Positions 6,129-11,202 of a stretch of DNA of 11,202 nt are shown piece by piece. The translations under genes were made by a program, and so were the position numbers. Origin of the DNA: Verrucomicrobiota bacterium (GTDB lineage: Bacteria; Verrucomicrobiota; Kiritimatiellia; CAIQIC01; Lenti-01). The DNA is taken from NCBI GenBank assembly GCA_022709625.1, contig JAKLIL010000035.1, forward strand, positions 1 to 11,202, given 5' to 3'. Under the pieces are notes generated by a model. The model made no database searches. It saw only the letters and a program-made list of their open reading frames with translations, and was not told the DNA's origin. Within the stretch, counting starts at the first letter, position 1; each line of letters begins with the position of its first letter.

Positions 6129-7481
6129 ATGAACAGGAACGAGGGCGAATGGATCGAGCGGCTCAGCGCCATGGCCTCGGCCAGCAGCCAGGTGGATTCC
6201 GCGCTGTACGCGCAATACGACGTGAAACGCGGCCTGCGCGACCTCAACGGCAAGGGCGTGTTGGCCGGGCTGACGCAGATCGGCGACGTCCAGGCGCATC
6301 CCGAGGGCGACCCCACCGGTCCGGGGCGCCTGATCTACCGCGGCATGGACATCGAGGAGATCGTCGCGGGTTTTCTGGGCGACGGCCGGCCGGGCTTCGA
6401 GGAAACCTGCTACCTGCTTTTATCCGGAGAATTGCCCAGCCGCGGGGATCTGGCGGACTTCCGCGAGTTGCTGGGCGCGTTCCGCGCGCTGCCGGACGAT
6501 TTCGTCCACGATTCCCTGCTGAAGCTCTCCAGCCGCGACATCATGAACGCGATGGCCCAGTCCATCCTGGCGCTCTACGTGCTCGACGACCGCGCCGAGG
6601 ACGTATCGATCCCGAACGTCGTGCGCCAAAGCCTGCGCCTGATCGCGACGTTCCCCCTGCTGGCGGCCTACGGCTACCAAGCCTCGGCCTACCGCTATGG
6701 CGGCAAGAGCCTCGTGATCCACGCGCCGCGGCCGGAGCTGTCCGCCGCGGAAAACTTCCTGCACATGCTGCGGCACGACAGCCGCTACACGCCGCTGGAG
6801 GCGCAGCTGCTCGACCTGGCGCTGGTGCTGCACGCCGAACACGGCGGCGGCAACAACTCGTCGTTCACCACCCACGTGGTGACGTCGAGCGGCACCGACA
6901 CCTATTCGGCCATCGCCGCCGCCATGGGCTCGCTCAAGGGCCCGCGCCACGGCGGCGCCAACCTGAAAGTCGTGCAGATGTTCGAAGACCTGAAACGCGA
7001 GGTGCGGGATTGGGCCGACGAACGGCAAATCGCGGACTATCTGCAGCGCCTGCTGAAGAAGGAGGCCTTCGACCGCGCCGGCCTGATCTACGGCATCGGG
7101 CACGCGGTGTATGCCACCTCCGACCCGCGCACAATCGTCCTGCGCGGGCAGGTTGCGCAGCTCGCCGCGGAAAAGGGCCTGGCCGAGGAGATGGCCTTGT
7201 ACGAACGCGTCGAGCGGCTGGCGCCGGCCATCATCGGCCACGCGCGCAAGATGTACAAAGGCGTCAGCGCCAACGTGGATTTCTACTCGGGCTTCCTCTA
7301 CCGGCTGCTGGAGATTCCGCCGGAGCTGTTCACGCCGATCTTCGCCATGGCCCGCATCGCCGGCTGGAGCGCGCACCGCCTCGAGGAACTCGCCAACGGC
7401 GGCAAAATCATCCGCCCCGCCTACAAAAGCGTGGCCCCCCGCCGCGCCTACGTGCCGTTGAGCGCCCGCGGCAACGCCTGA
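6129..7481 (+). CDS. Citrate synthase (citrate/2-methylcitrate synthase family)
   Basis: The enzyme condenses acetyl-CoA with oxaloacetate to citrate in the cytoplasm, the entry step of the TCA cycle. The 450-residue protein carries the family's catalytic set: LHAEHGGGNNSSF with His238, GSLKGPRHGGAN with His274, and SANVDFYSGFLY with Asp384. Also present are the substrate-binding segments GIGHAVYATSDPR (323-335) and MARIAGWSAH (407-416). The long N-terminus before GLTQIGDVQ and the AEHGGGNNSSFTTHVVTSSGTDTYSAI region resemble the ~450-residue type seen in anaerobes rather than the E. coli GltA type. A 2-methylcitrate synthase is possible, but no prp genes are nearby. It appears to be a single-gene unit: 100 bp separate it from the PLD-like gene and 210 bp from csoR. 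I saw no convincing terminator after it. Confidence 0.95.
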   Translation: MNRNEGEWIERLSAMASASSQVDSALYAQYDVKRGLRDLNGKGVLAGLTQIGDVQAHPEGDPTGPGRLIYRGMDIEEIVAGFLGDGRPGFEETCYLLLSGELPSRGDLADFRELLGAFRALPDDFVHDSLLKLSSRDIMNAMAQSILALYVLDDRAEDVSIPNVVRQSLRLIATFPLLAAYGYQASAYRYGGKSLVIHAPRPELSAAENFLHMLRHDSRYTPLEAQLLDLALVLHAEHGGGNNSSFTTHVVTSSGTDTYSAIAAAMGSLKGPRHGGANLKVVQMFEDLKREVRDWADERQIADYLQRLLKKEAFDRAGLIYGIGHAVYATSDPRTIVLRGQVAQLAAEKGLAEEMALYERVERLAPAIIGHARKMYKGVSANVDFYSGFLYRLLEIPPELFTPIFAMARIAGWSAHRLEELANGGKIIRPAYKSVAPRRAYVPLSARGNA

Positions 7482-7605
7482 GATCTTTCCGCTCGGAAGC
7501 GCACCGGACCAACCGGCTCCGGCAATCCCGTTGTCTGCCCCGCTACCGGTTCACATATAATTCTCGTCAATCCGGTCGGTCTCCATTTTTCAAATAAGCA
7601 TAACC

Positions 7606-7634
7606 ATGACAATATCAATTTGATATATTATATT
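7606..7634 (+). promoter_or_regulatory. csoR: Putative csoR operon promoter
   Basis: ATGACA (7606-7611), a 17-bp spacer and TATATT (7629-7634) each match the sigma70 consensus at five of six positions. Transcription would begin near 7641, placing the CsoR-type operator just downstream. The TTGTCT/TATAAT pair at 7531-7561 is an alternative with a less favourable spacer. Confidence 0.45.
7612..7626. promoter_or_regulatory. 15-bp dyad within the promoter spacer
   Basis: ATATCAATTTGATAT is a perfect inverted repeat (7-bp arms around one T). It fills most of the spacer between the proposed -35 and -10 boxes, a typical place for a transcription factor to act. It does not match the CsoR operator, so a second regulator is possible; the AT-richness makes chance a real alternative. 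Confidence 0.35.
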
Positions 7635-7663
7635 TATTATTATTTCGATAGTCTAACTTGAAT

Positions 7664-7684
7664 AAATACCCTAATGGGGTATTT
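7664..7684. promoter_or_regulatory. csoR: CsoR-type operator
   Basis: The 8-bp arms AAATACCC and GGGTATTT flank TAATG. This agrees with the known CsoR operator form, an ATACCC/GGGTAT dyad with a G/C-tract on each side of a short centre. It lies 7 bp before ATG 7692 of the csoR gene, which points to autorepression relieved by metal binding. It also covers an alternative in-frame ATG at 7674. Confidence 0.8.
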
Positions 7685-7691
7685 TGGCGGC

Positions 7692-7976
7692 ATGAAAACG
7701 ACGAATCCAATCATCTCCCACGAGGAAACGCTTGGGCGAATCAGTCGCATCGCCGGCCAAGTTCAAGGCGTTCGCCGGATGGTGGAAGAGGGTAAATATT
7801 GTATCGACATCGTCACCCAAATCCAAGCCGCCCGATCCGCCTTGCGGGCCGTCGAACTGCAGATTCTGCGCAAGCACATGGGTCATTGCGTGCGCGATGC
7901 CTGCGCGTCCGGAACGCCGCAGGAGGCCGGCGCCAAACTGGAGGAATTGCTGCGCGTGATGAAGAAGCAATATTGA
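7692..7976 (+). CDS. csoR: CsoR-family copper-sensing transcriptional repressor
   Basis: The 94-residue all-helical protein has the family core RISRIAGQVQGVRRMVEEGKYCIDIVTQI. The Cys37-His62-Cys66 triad has the 25- and 4-residue spacing of the Cu(I)-binding set in M. tuberculosis CsoR (Cys36-His61-Cys65). The histidine argues against the persulfide-sensing CstR branch, which uses two cysteines. CsoR binds its operator as the apo form and leaves it when Cu(I) binds. ATG 7692 is chosen because the other in-frame ATG (7674) lies inside the operator and would add an atypical MGYFGG prefix; a weak GGCGG precedes 7692. It is the first gene of a run of at least six same-strand genes, with a 29-bp gap to the next. 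Confidence 0.92.
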   Translation: MKTTNPIISHEETLGRISRIAGQVQGVRRMVEEGKYCIDIVTQIQAARSALRAVELQILRKHMGHCVRDACASGTPQEAGAKLEELLRVMKKQY

Positions 7977-8005
7977 GAACCCTGGACCAACCAAAAGGAA
8001 ATACC

Positions 8006-8269
8006 ATGAAAAAGACCCTAACGACCCTCGCCCTGCTGGCTTCCGCGGCCTTCGTGTTCGCGGTCGGCCAGCCGCAAACGACCTGCCCCGTGATGCAGGG
8101 CAGTCCCGTGAATCCGGACCTGTACGTCGATGCCGCGGGCTATCGCGTCTACGTCTGCTGCAAGGGCTGCCAGGCCGCAGTCACAGCCGATCCGGACAAG
8201 TACGTCACCCAGCTGCAGGCCGTGGGCGTCGAGCTGGAGAAGACGCCGGCCGCCCCGAAAGTGGAGTGA
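8006..8269 (+). CDS. Small exported YHS/TRASH-like metal-binding protein
   Basis: This 87-residue protein has a signal peptide (MKKTLTTLALLASAAFVFA, cut near residue 19-20), then a single Cys-rich module: TCPVMQGSPVNP with Cys27, and GYRVYVCCKGCQAAVTADPDKYV with Cys51, Cys52 and Cys55. The CPVM...CCxGC...DPxKY pattern is that of small YHS/TRASH-like domains, which bind heavy metals, often copper. Its place directly after csoR suggests an envelope copper-binding or copper-passing role. AAAAGGAA at 7993-8000 lies 5 nt before the ATG and is a good ribosome binding site. Its stop overlaps the next gene's start as GTGA. The family is clear; the metal and partner are inferred. Confidence 0.85.
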   Translation: MKKTLTTLALLASAAFVFAVGQPQTTCPVMQGSPVNPDLYVDAAGYRVYVCCKGCQAAVTADPDKYVTQLQAVGVELEKTPAAPKVE

Positions 8270-9399
8270 ACCGCATCCCCGCCAGCCTGGTCCTGCTGAT
8301 GGCCTCCGCCGAGGCCTTGGCGCAAGATCCGTTTGCCGGCGTGGAGCCAGCCGTGCCGGAATCCGCCGCCGTTCGGCCCGGGCCCGGATGGCTGGACAAT
8401 CTGCTTTTCCGAAAGGAAATCGATTGGCTGGAAACGGGTGGCCGAGAGGATGTCCAGGACAGCCACGATCTCTATTCGCGTTTCTCGGCGGGATTCGAAG
8501 TCCAGAAACGCTTTGCCACGGCAACGAAAACCGTGGCGTCGATCGACTACCAGGGACGGATGACGTATCGCCACCACGCGCTGGATACGGCGGCCGATCC
8601 GATGGCCATGGATGCTGCCCGCTGGGAATACGAAACCCACAACGCCTATGCCGAATTCTACAATCTGCTGGGCGCGCCCGGCCGGTTCAACCTGCGCCTC
8701 GGCCGGTTCTATCTCCCCTTCGGATTGAACGCCCAGACCGACACGCACGGGACGCTGCTCCAGCTTTCCAACGACCGCGTGTTCGGCACCGAGCGCGACT
8801 GGCAGGCCACGGCCTTCGGCAATGCCGCCGGAGGATTGGACTACATGGCCGGCTACGTGTTTGGCACGGGGCCGGACCAGGAACTGGACGGCCAAAGTGG
8901 ACTGGGCGTTGGCCGGCTTGGTCTCGGCAACGACATGCTGTTTGCGCACGGTCTGGAAGGCGGCGTGAGCGCGGCCTACGGCGAACGCCTCGATCCGCAT
9001 GCCGGCACGAAGGAGCCGATTTCGACCTGGCGTGCTGGAGTTGACCTGCGCAAGCGCGTAGACACGGGCATCGGCCCGTTCACGCTGACGGGAGAGGGGG
9101 CCATTGGCGAAGACGATACGGAGCCGGTCTGGTCGGGCCTCGCGCAGGCGGATTGGCTGGAACCCCGCCGGCGTTGGGGCGTGGCCGCGCAATACTTCTA
9201 TTTCGAGCGCGAACTCGAGGCGGACGCCCCGGCAGATGAAATCGACCAACGGGCGAGCTTGGTTTTGACGCGCTATGTCCGGAACGACGTCGGCAACGCC
9301 GCGTTGCATTGGATCGCGCTGGGAGTGGAACGGCAAATCCAGACGCCGGATGCCAACGAAGACACCCTGCTGACGGCGCAATACTACCGGTATTGGTGA
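8266..9399 (+). CDS. Predicted outer-membrane beta-barrel (porin-like) protein
   Basis: The 377-residue protein begins with a short signal peptide (NRIPASLVLLMASAEALAQ). The rest is rich in alternating strands with aromatic girdles, such as GRFNLRLGRFYLPFGLN (resembling phosphate- or carbohydrate-selective porins), RWGVAAQYFYFE and ASLVLTRYVRND. It ends in QYYRYW, a terminal aromatic residue as recognised by the BAM complex. The GTG start overlaps the preceding stop (GTGA), implying translational coupling; the next ATG (codon 12) would destroy the signal peptide. In this operon it could be the outer-membrane exit or entry route for the substrate. No solute specificity can be read from the sequence. 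Confidence 0.75.
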   Translation: MNRIPASLVLLMASAEALAQDPFAGVEPAVPESAAVRPGPGWLDNLLFRKEIDWLETGGREDVQDSHDLYSRFSAGFEVQKRFATATKTVASIDYQGRMTYRHHALDTAADPMAMDAARWEYETHNAYAEFYNLLGAPGRFNLRLGRFYLPFGLNAQTDTHGTLLQLSNDRVFGTERDWQATAFGNAAGGLDYMAGYVFGTGPDQELDGQSGLGVGRLGLGNDMLFAHGLEGGVSAAYGERLDPHAGTKEPISTWRAGVDLRKRVDTGIGPFTLTGEGAIGEDDTEPVWSGLAQADWLEPRRRWGVAAQYFYFERELEADAPADEIDQRASLVLTRYVRNDVGNAALHWIALGVERQIQTPDANEDTLLTAQYYRYW

Positions 9400-9406
9400 G
9401 GAACGC

Positions 9407-10111
9407 ATGAACAGGCACGCAAACCGCTCGTTGGGATTCTTCCTGGCGCTTCTGGCGGTTCCCGCCGCCTTCGGGGCCATCGGTTGCACCCTGGGCAATC
9501 CGGCGAGCGACTTGAAATCCCTTTTTGCCGAGATGACCTCCTACCGCGAAGACGTTCGGGAGCTGGGCAAGCTGCCGGACGGCCGCGAGGCCTACCTGGC
9601 GCTGCGCGAACGCGTCGGCGGCGACCTCGATCCGGTCTACGAGGCCTTCGACGTGCCCTACACGCTGTATTCCGTTTTCAAGGGCGAAGAGAAAATCGGC
9701 TACGTGCACGGCGTGAACGTGCCGGGGCGCGGCGGCGTTATTCAGGTCTTTCTGGCCGTGGATGCGGATACGGCGGCCATCCGGCGCATGTTCTACCAGC
9801 GGCTGGAAAGTCCCGGCGGGGCCGCGCTGCGCGGACCTGCCGCCACGGGGCAGTTCGCGGGGCTGTCGCTGGCGGATTTCTACAAGCACGATTACTACGC
9901 CGCAGCCGAGCCCAGCAGCGCCGCCGACCGCGTCGGCCGGCTGGCGCCGCCCGCGGACCTGCCGCCGGACGCGGTTCCGGACTGGCAGGCCACGCTGCGC
10001 GGGGTGCGCAAGAATCTCGTCCTGCTCGATGTGTTCGCGTTCGACCGTCGCCACGAGCCGTTCTACGAGAGGGCGGTCGAAGCCAGGAAGGGAAAGGAAG
10101 CCAAACCATGA
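9407..10111 (+). CDS. Exported protein of unknown function, FMN_bind-like
   Basis: The 234-residue protein has a signal sequence (SLGFFLALLAVPAAFGAIGC) ending at Cys27, which may be a lipobox with Ala at -3, or may be cut by signal peptidase I. The centre (YTLYSVFKGEEKIGYVHGV, then GGVIQVFLAVDADTAAIRRM, QRLESPGG, GQFAGLSLADF) recalls the FMN_bind fold of RnfG/NqrC: a strand pair, a hydrophobic VD segment, an E(T/S)PG turn and a QFxG motif. The S(T)GAT-type flavinylation motif of classic members is absent, so a bound flavin is doubtful. The start lies 7 nt after the barrel gene's stop, with a GAGG ribosome binding site overlapping that stop; the end overlaps the next gene by ATGA. I infer an envelope partner of the ABC permease. 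Function unknown. Confidence 0.75.
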   Translation: MNRHANRSLGFFLALLAVPAAFGAIGCTLGNPASDLKSLFAEMTSYREDVRELGKLPDGREAYLALRERVGGDLDPVYEAFDVPYTLYSVFKGEEKIGYVHGVNVPGRGGVIQVFLAVDADTAAIRRMFYQRLESPGGAALRGPAATGQFAGLSLADFYKHDYYAAAEPSSAADRVGRLAPPADLPPDAVPDWQATLRGVRKNLVLLDVFAFDRRHEPFYERAVEARKGKEAKP

Positions 10112-10581
10112 AGACCAATCTGGATTTCGCAGGTAGGGACGGCACGCCGTGCCGTCCGGGCTTCTGGGTCCCTAAAACATGCGGACGCCGGCGGCGCGGC
10201 GTCCCTGCCTTTTTTCTGGCGACCCTGCTTGCCATGGCGTTCGCCGGCGGTTGCGGGAAAAAGGCCCAACGTTTCGGTCCGCCGTTCACGGATGCGCCGC
10301 GGGTGGCGATCGCGCAGTTGCTGGAAACTCCGGAAGCGTTCCGGCGCCAACCGGTGCGGGTGCAAGGCGAGATTGAACGCCAATGCCCGGCCGCCGGCTG
10401 CTGGCTGTTCCTGCGCGACGCCCAAGGCCGCTCGATCCGCGTCGAACTGGGCGACTACTTCGAGAAACTGCCGCAGCACGTCGGCGAGACGGCGGAGGTC
10501 GAAGGCGAATGGATTCCGATGGGCGCGGGGCACCAGTTCATCGGCACGCGCATCGCCTTCGGTCCGGAAAGCGCGCCATGA
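10108..10581 (+). CDS. OB-fold (DUF4920-like) lipoprotein
   Basis: The 157-residue protein has a late hydrophobic stretch, FFLATLLAMAFAGGC, with Cys49 as likely lipidation site (Ala at -3 is atypical). It is followed by an OB-fold-like core: VAIAQLLETPEAFRRQPVRVQGEIE, then QCPAAGCWLFLRD with Cys93 and Cys98, then SIRVELGDYFEKLP and GETAEVEGEW. The CPxxGCW pair suits metal or thiol chemistry. The signal sequence is preceded by an unusually long, Arg-rich stretch, residues 8-34, encoded by the REPIN-like element at 10131-10210. No better start exists: there is no in-frame GTG or TTG, and the next ATG (codon 43) falls inside the hydrophobic stretch. GGAAAGGAAG (10091-10100) lies 7 nt before ATG 10108. 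Both ends overlap neighbours by ATGA. Likely an envelope accessory factor of the ABC transporter. Confidence 0.8.
   Translation: MKTNLDFAGRDGTPCRPGFWVPKTCGRRRRGVPAFFLATLLAMAFAGGCGKKAQRFGPPFTDAPRVAIAQLLETPEAFRRQPVRVQGEIERQCPAAGCWLFLRDAQGRSIRVELGDYFEKLPQHVGETAEVEGEWIPMGAGHQFIGTRIAFGPESAP
10131..10210. repeat. REPIN-like inverted pair of REP hairpins within coding sequence
   Basis: Two related ~28-nt units face each other across 23 bp. The left unit (10131-10158) holds GTAG followed by a hairpin of GGACGGCAC and GTGCCGTCC around GCC. The right unit (10182-10210, read on the minus strand) holds GCAG followed by a hairpin of GGACGCCG and CGGCGTCC around a 6-nt loop. The outer ends match as inverted repeats at 10 of 11 positions, and the first 18 nt at 15 of 18. 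A GTAG-type tetranucleotide beside a hairpin is the hallmark of REP sequences mobilised by RAYT (Y1 REP) transposases. No RAYT gene is in this window. The 80-bp element is translated through in the lipoprotein gene. Confidence 0.75.
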
Positions 10582-11202
10582 CCTATTCCGCCTTGGCCTG
10601 GAGGAACCTAACCCGTCGTCCGGTGCGGACCGCGCTGACGGCCGGCGGCGTGGGGCTGGCCGTGGCCGTGGCGGTGAGCCTCGGCGGCTTCAACCTCGGC
10701 TACCGGCAGGCCATCGCCGGCAGCATCGAGCAACTCGGTTTCCAGGTCATGGTCATGGCCAAGGGCTGCCCCTACGAGGCGGCGACGCTGATGCTCAAGG
10801 GCGGCACGGGCCTGCTCTACCTGCCCGAGGCGGCCCACGACAAAATCCGCACGGACCCCGACATCGAAGCCATCACCCCCATCTTCATCGGCATCGCCGA
10901 AAAGCAGGGATATTCCCTCGACGGTGCGCCCGCGGCCTCGTCGTTTACGATCCTGACGGGCGTGGAATCCGGCAGCTTCCGGAGCATGAAGCCGTGGCTG
11001 AAACTCAAGCAAGGGCCCGGCTACGACGGCGGGCGGTGGTTCGCGCCGGAGGCCACCAACGAGATCGTCATGGGCTACGAAGTGGCCCAGTACGAGCAGC
11101 GCAAGGTTGGCGACACGTTCTACGCCTCCATCGTCCCGAGCGGCCAGGTGAACCCCGAACGGCACGCCTTCACGGTGGTCGGCGTGCTGGAGCGCACCGG
11201 CG
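10578..11202 (+). CDS. MacB/FtsX-type ABC transporter permease (3' partial)
   Basis: The first 208 residues are visible; the gene continues beyond the window. SALAWRNLTRRPVRTALTAGG followed by a hydrophobic helix (about residues 21-40) is the usual N-terminus of MacB/LolC/FtsX-family permeases. It leads into a periplasmic MacB_PCD-like domain with PDIEAITPIF, FTILTGVESGSF, NEIVMGYEVAQYEQRKVGDTF and FTVVGVLERTG. Such permeases do not translocate across the inner membrane in the classic way but drive periplasmic partners by ATP-powered motion. A distinctive KGCPYEAATLMLKGG segment (Cys64) directly follows the first helix. The ATG overlaps the lipoprotein stop (ATGA). An ATPase gene is expected downstream, outside this window. 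Confidence 0.88.
   Translation, partial: MTYSALAWRNLTRRPVRTALTAGGVGLAVAVAVSLGGFNLGYRQAIAGSIEQLGFQVMVMAKGCPYEAATLMLKGGTGLLYLPEAAHDKIRTDPDIEAITPIFIGIAEKQGYSLDGAPAASSFTILTGVESGSFRSMKPWLKLKQGPGYDGGRWFAPEATNEIVMGYEVAQYEQRKVGDTFYASIVPSGQVNPERHAFTVVGVLERTG

Larger units (their letters stand above)
7482..7663. other. Gene-free region upstream of csoR, becoming AT-rich
   Basis: The first ~65 bp have the GC-rich composition of the window. From about 7550 the sequence turns strongly AT-rich, peaking at 7585-7667. It holds an exact TATAAT (7556-7561) with TTGTCT (7531-7536) at a long 19-bp spacing, a second promoter-like pair at 7606-7634, and a dyad at 7612-7626. No open reading frame or RNA gene was recognised. 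Confidence 0.6.

Noticed and set aside
4247..6316. A 689-codon open frame on the minus strand
   Set aside because: It runs antisense across the antiporter end, the PLD-like gene and the start of citrate synthase; the Arg/Pro/Gly-rich product shows no family pattern.
7487..7520. Small inverted repeats after citrate synthase (TTCCG/CGGAA and CCGGA/TCCGG)
   Set aside because: The arms are only 5 bp, one loop is only 2 nt, and no T-tract follows, so I do not call a terminator.
6122..7597. A 491-codon plus-strand frame overlapping citrate synthase
   Set aside because: It is an Arg/Ala/Gly-rich shadow of the citrate synthase gene in another frame.
7671..7994. A 107-codon minus-strand frame opposite csoR
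   Set aside because: It is antisense to a well-conserved CsoR protein and has no ribosome binding site or homology pattern.
9484..10107. Extension of the OB-fold lipoprotein frame upstream of 10108
   Set aside because: This part is Arg-rich and overlaps the FMN_bind-like gene in another frame; the ATG at 10108 has a good ribosome binding site.

Overview
The window is a high-GC bacterial chromosome fragment, cut at both ends. Several traits suggest a member of the PVC superphylum, perhaps Verrucomicrobiota/Kiritimatiellota: large secreted proteins with aspartate-rich TSP3-like repeats, two exported proteins ending in a similar W-T...R-F-x-R-(V/I) tail, and GC-rich palindromic repeats inside coding sequence. 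This is inference from protein style, because no rRNA or other marker gene is present.

Left half (1-6028). A 5'-truncated secreted VWA/CLCA-like protein with Fn3-like and TSP3-like modules (1-2448, +) converges on an intact SRAP/YedK-type DNA-protein crosslink gene (2524-3258, -). A perfect 25-bp inverted repeat lies between them. Divergent from SRAP is a CPA1-type Na+/H+ antiporter gene (3379-4598). It is broken: after the first membrane helix about 60 residues are missing and the frame changes. Its last bases overlap the start of a secreted phospholipase-D-like protein (4595-6028). SRAP, the antiporter and the PLD gene all have a promoter-like -10 element 6-7 nt before the start codon and no Shine-Dalgarno sequence, so leaderless transcription is possible.

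Middle (6029-7691). A complete citrate synthase (6129-7481) with a clear Shine-Dalgarno sequence is followed by about 210 bp without a gene. Its distal part is strikingly AT-rich and holds promoter-like elements, a 15-bp dyad and a CsoR-type operator.

Right half (7664-11202). This is the most interesting part: a tight, apparently co-transcribed metal or thiol-stress operon. The order is CsoR repressor with the Cu(I) Cys-His-Cys triad; a small exported Cys-rich YHS/TRASH-like protein; a predicted outer-membrane beta-barrel; an exported protein resembling FMN_bind domains; an OB-fold (DUF4920-like) lipoprotein with a C-x4-C motif; and a MacB/FtsX-type ABC permease running off the end. Three junctions are 4-nt ATGA/GTGA overlaps. 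The usual CsoR targets (CopA ATPase, CopZ) are not in view, so the operon may encode an envelope-spanning copper or sulfur handling/export machine. The function is inferred from family membership and layout only.

The OB-fold lipoprotein gene carries, inside its 5' coding region, an 80-bp pair of inverted REP-like hairpins (REPIN-like). It is translated in frame into an arginine-rich N-terminal extension. No tRNA, rRNA, CRISPR array, transposase or integrase was seen.
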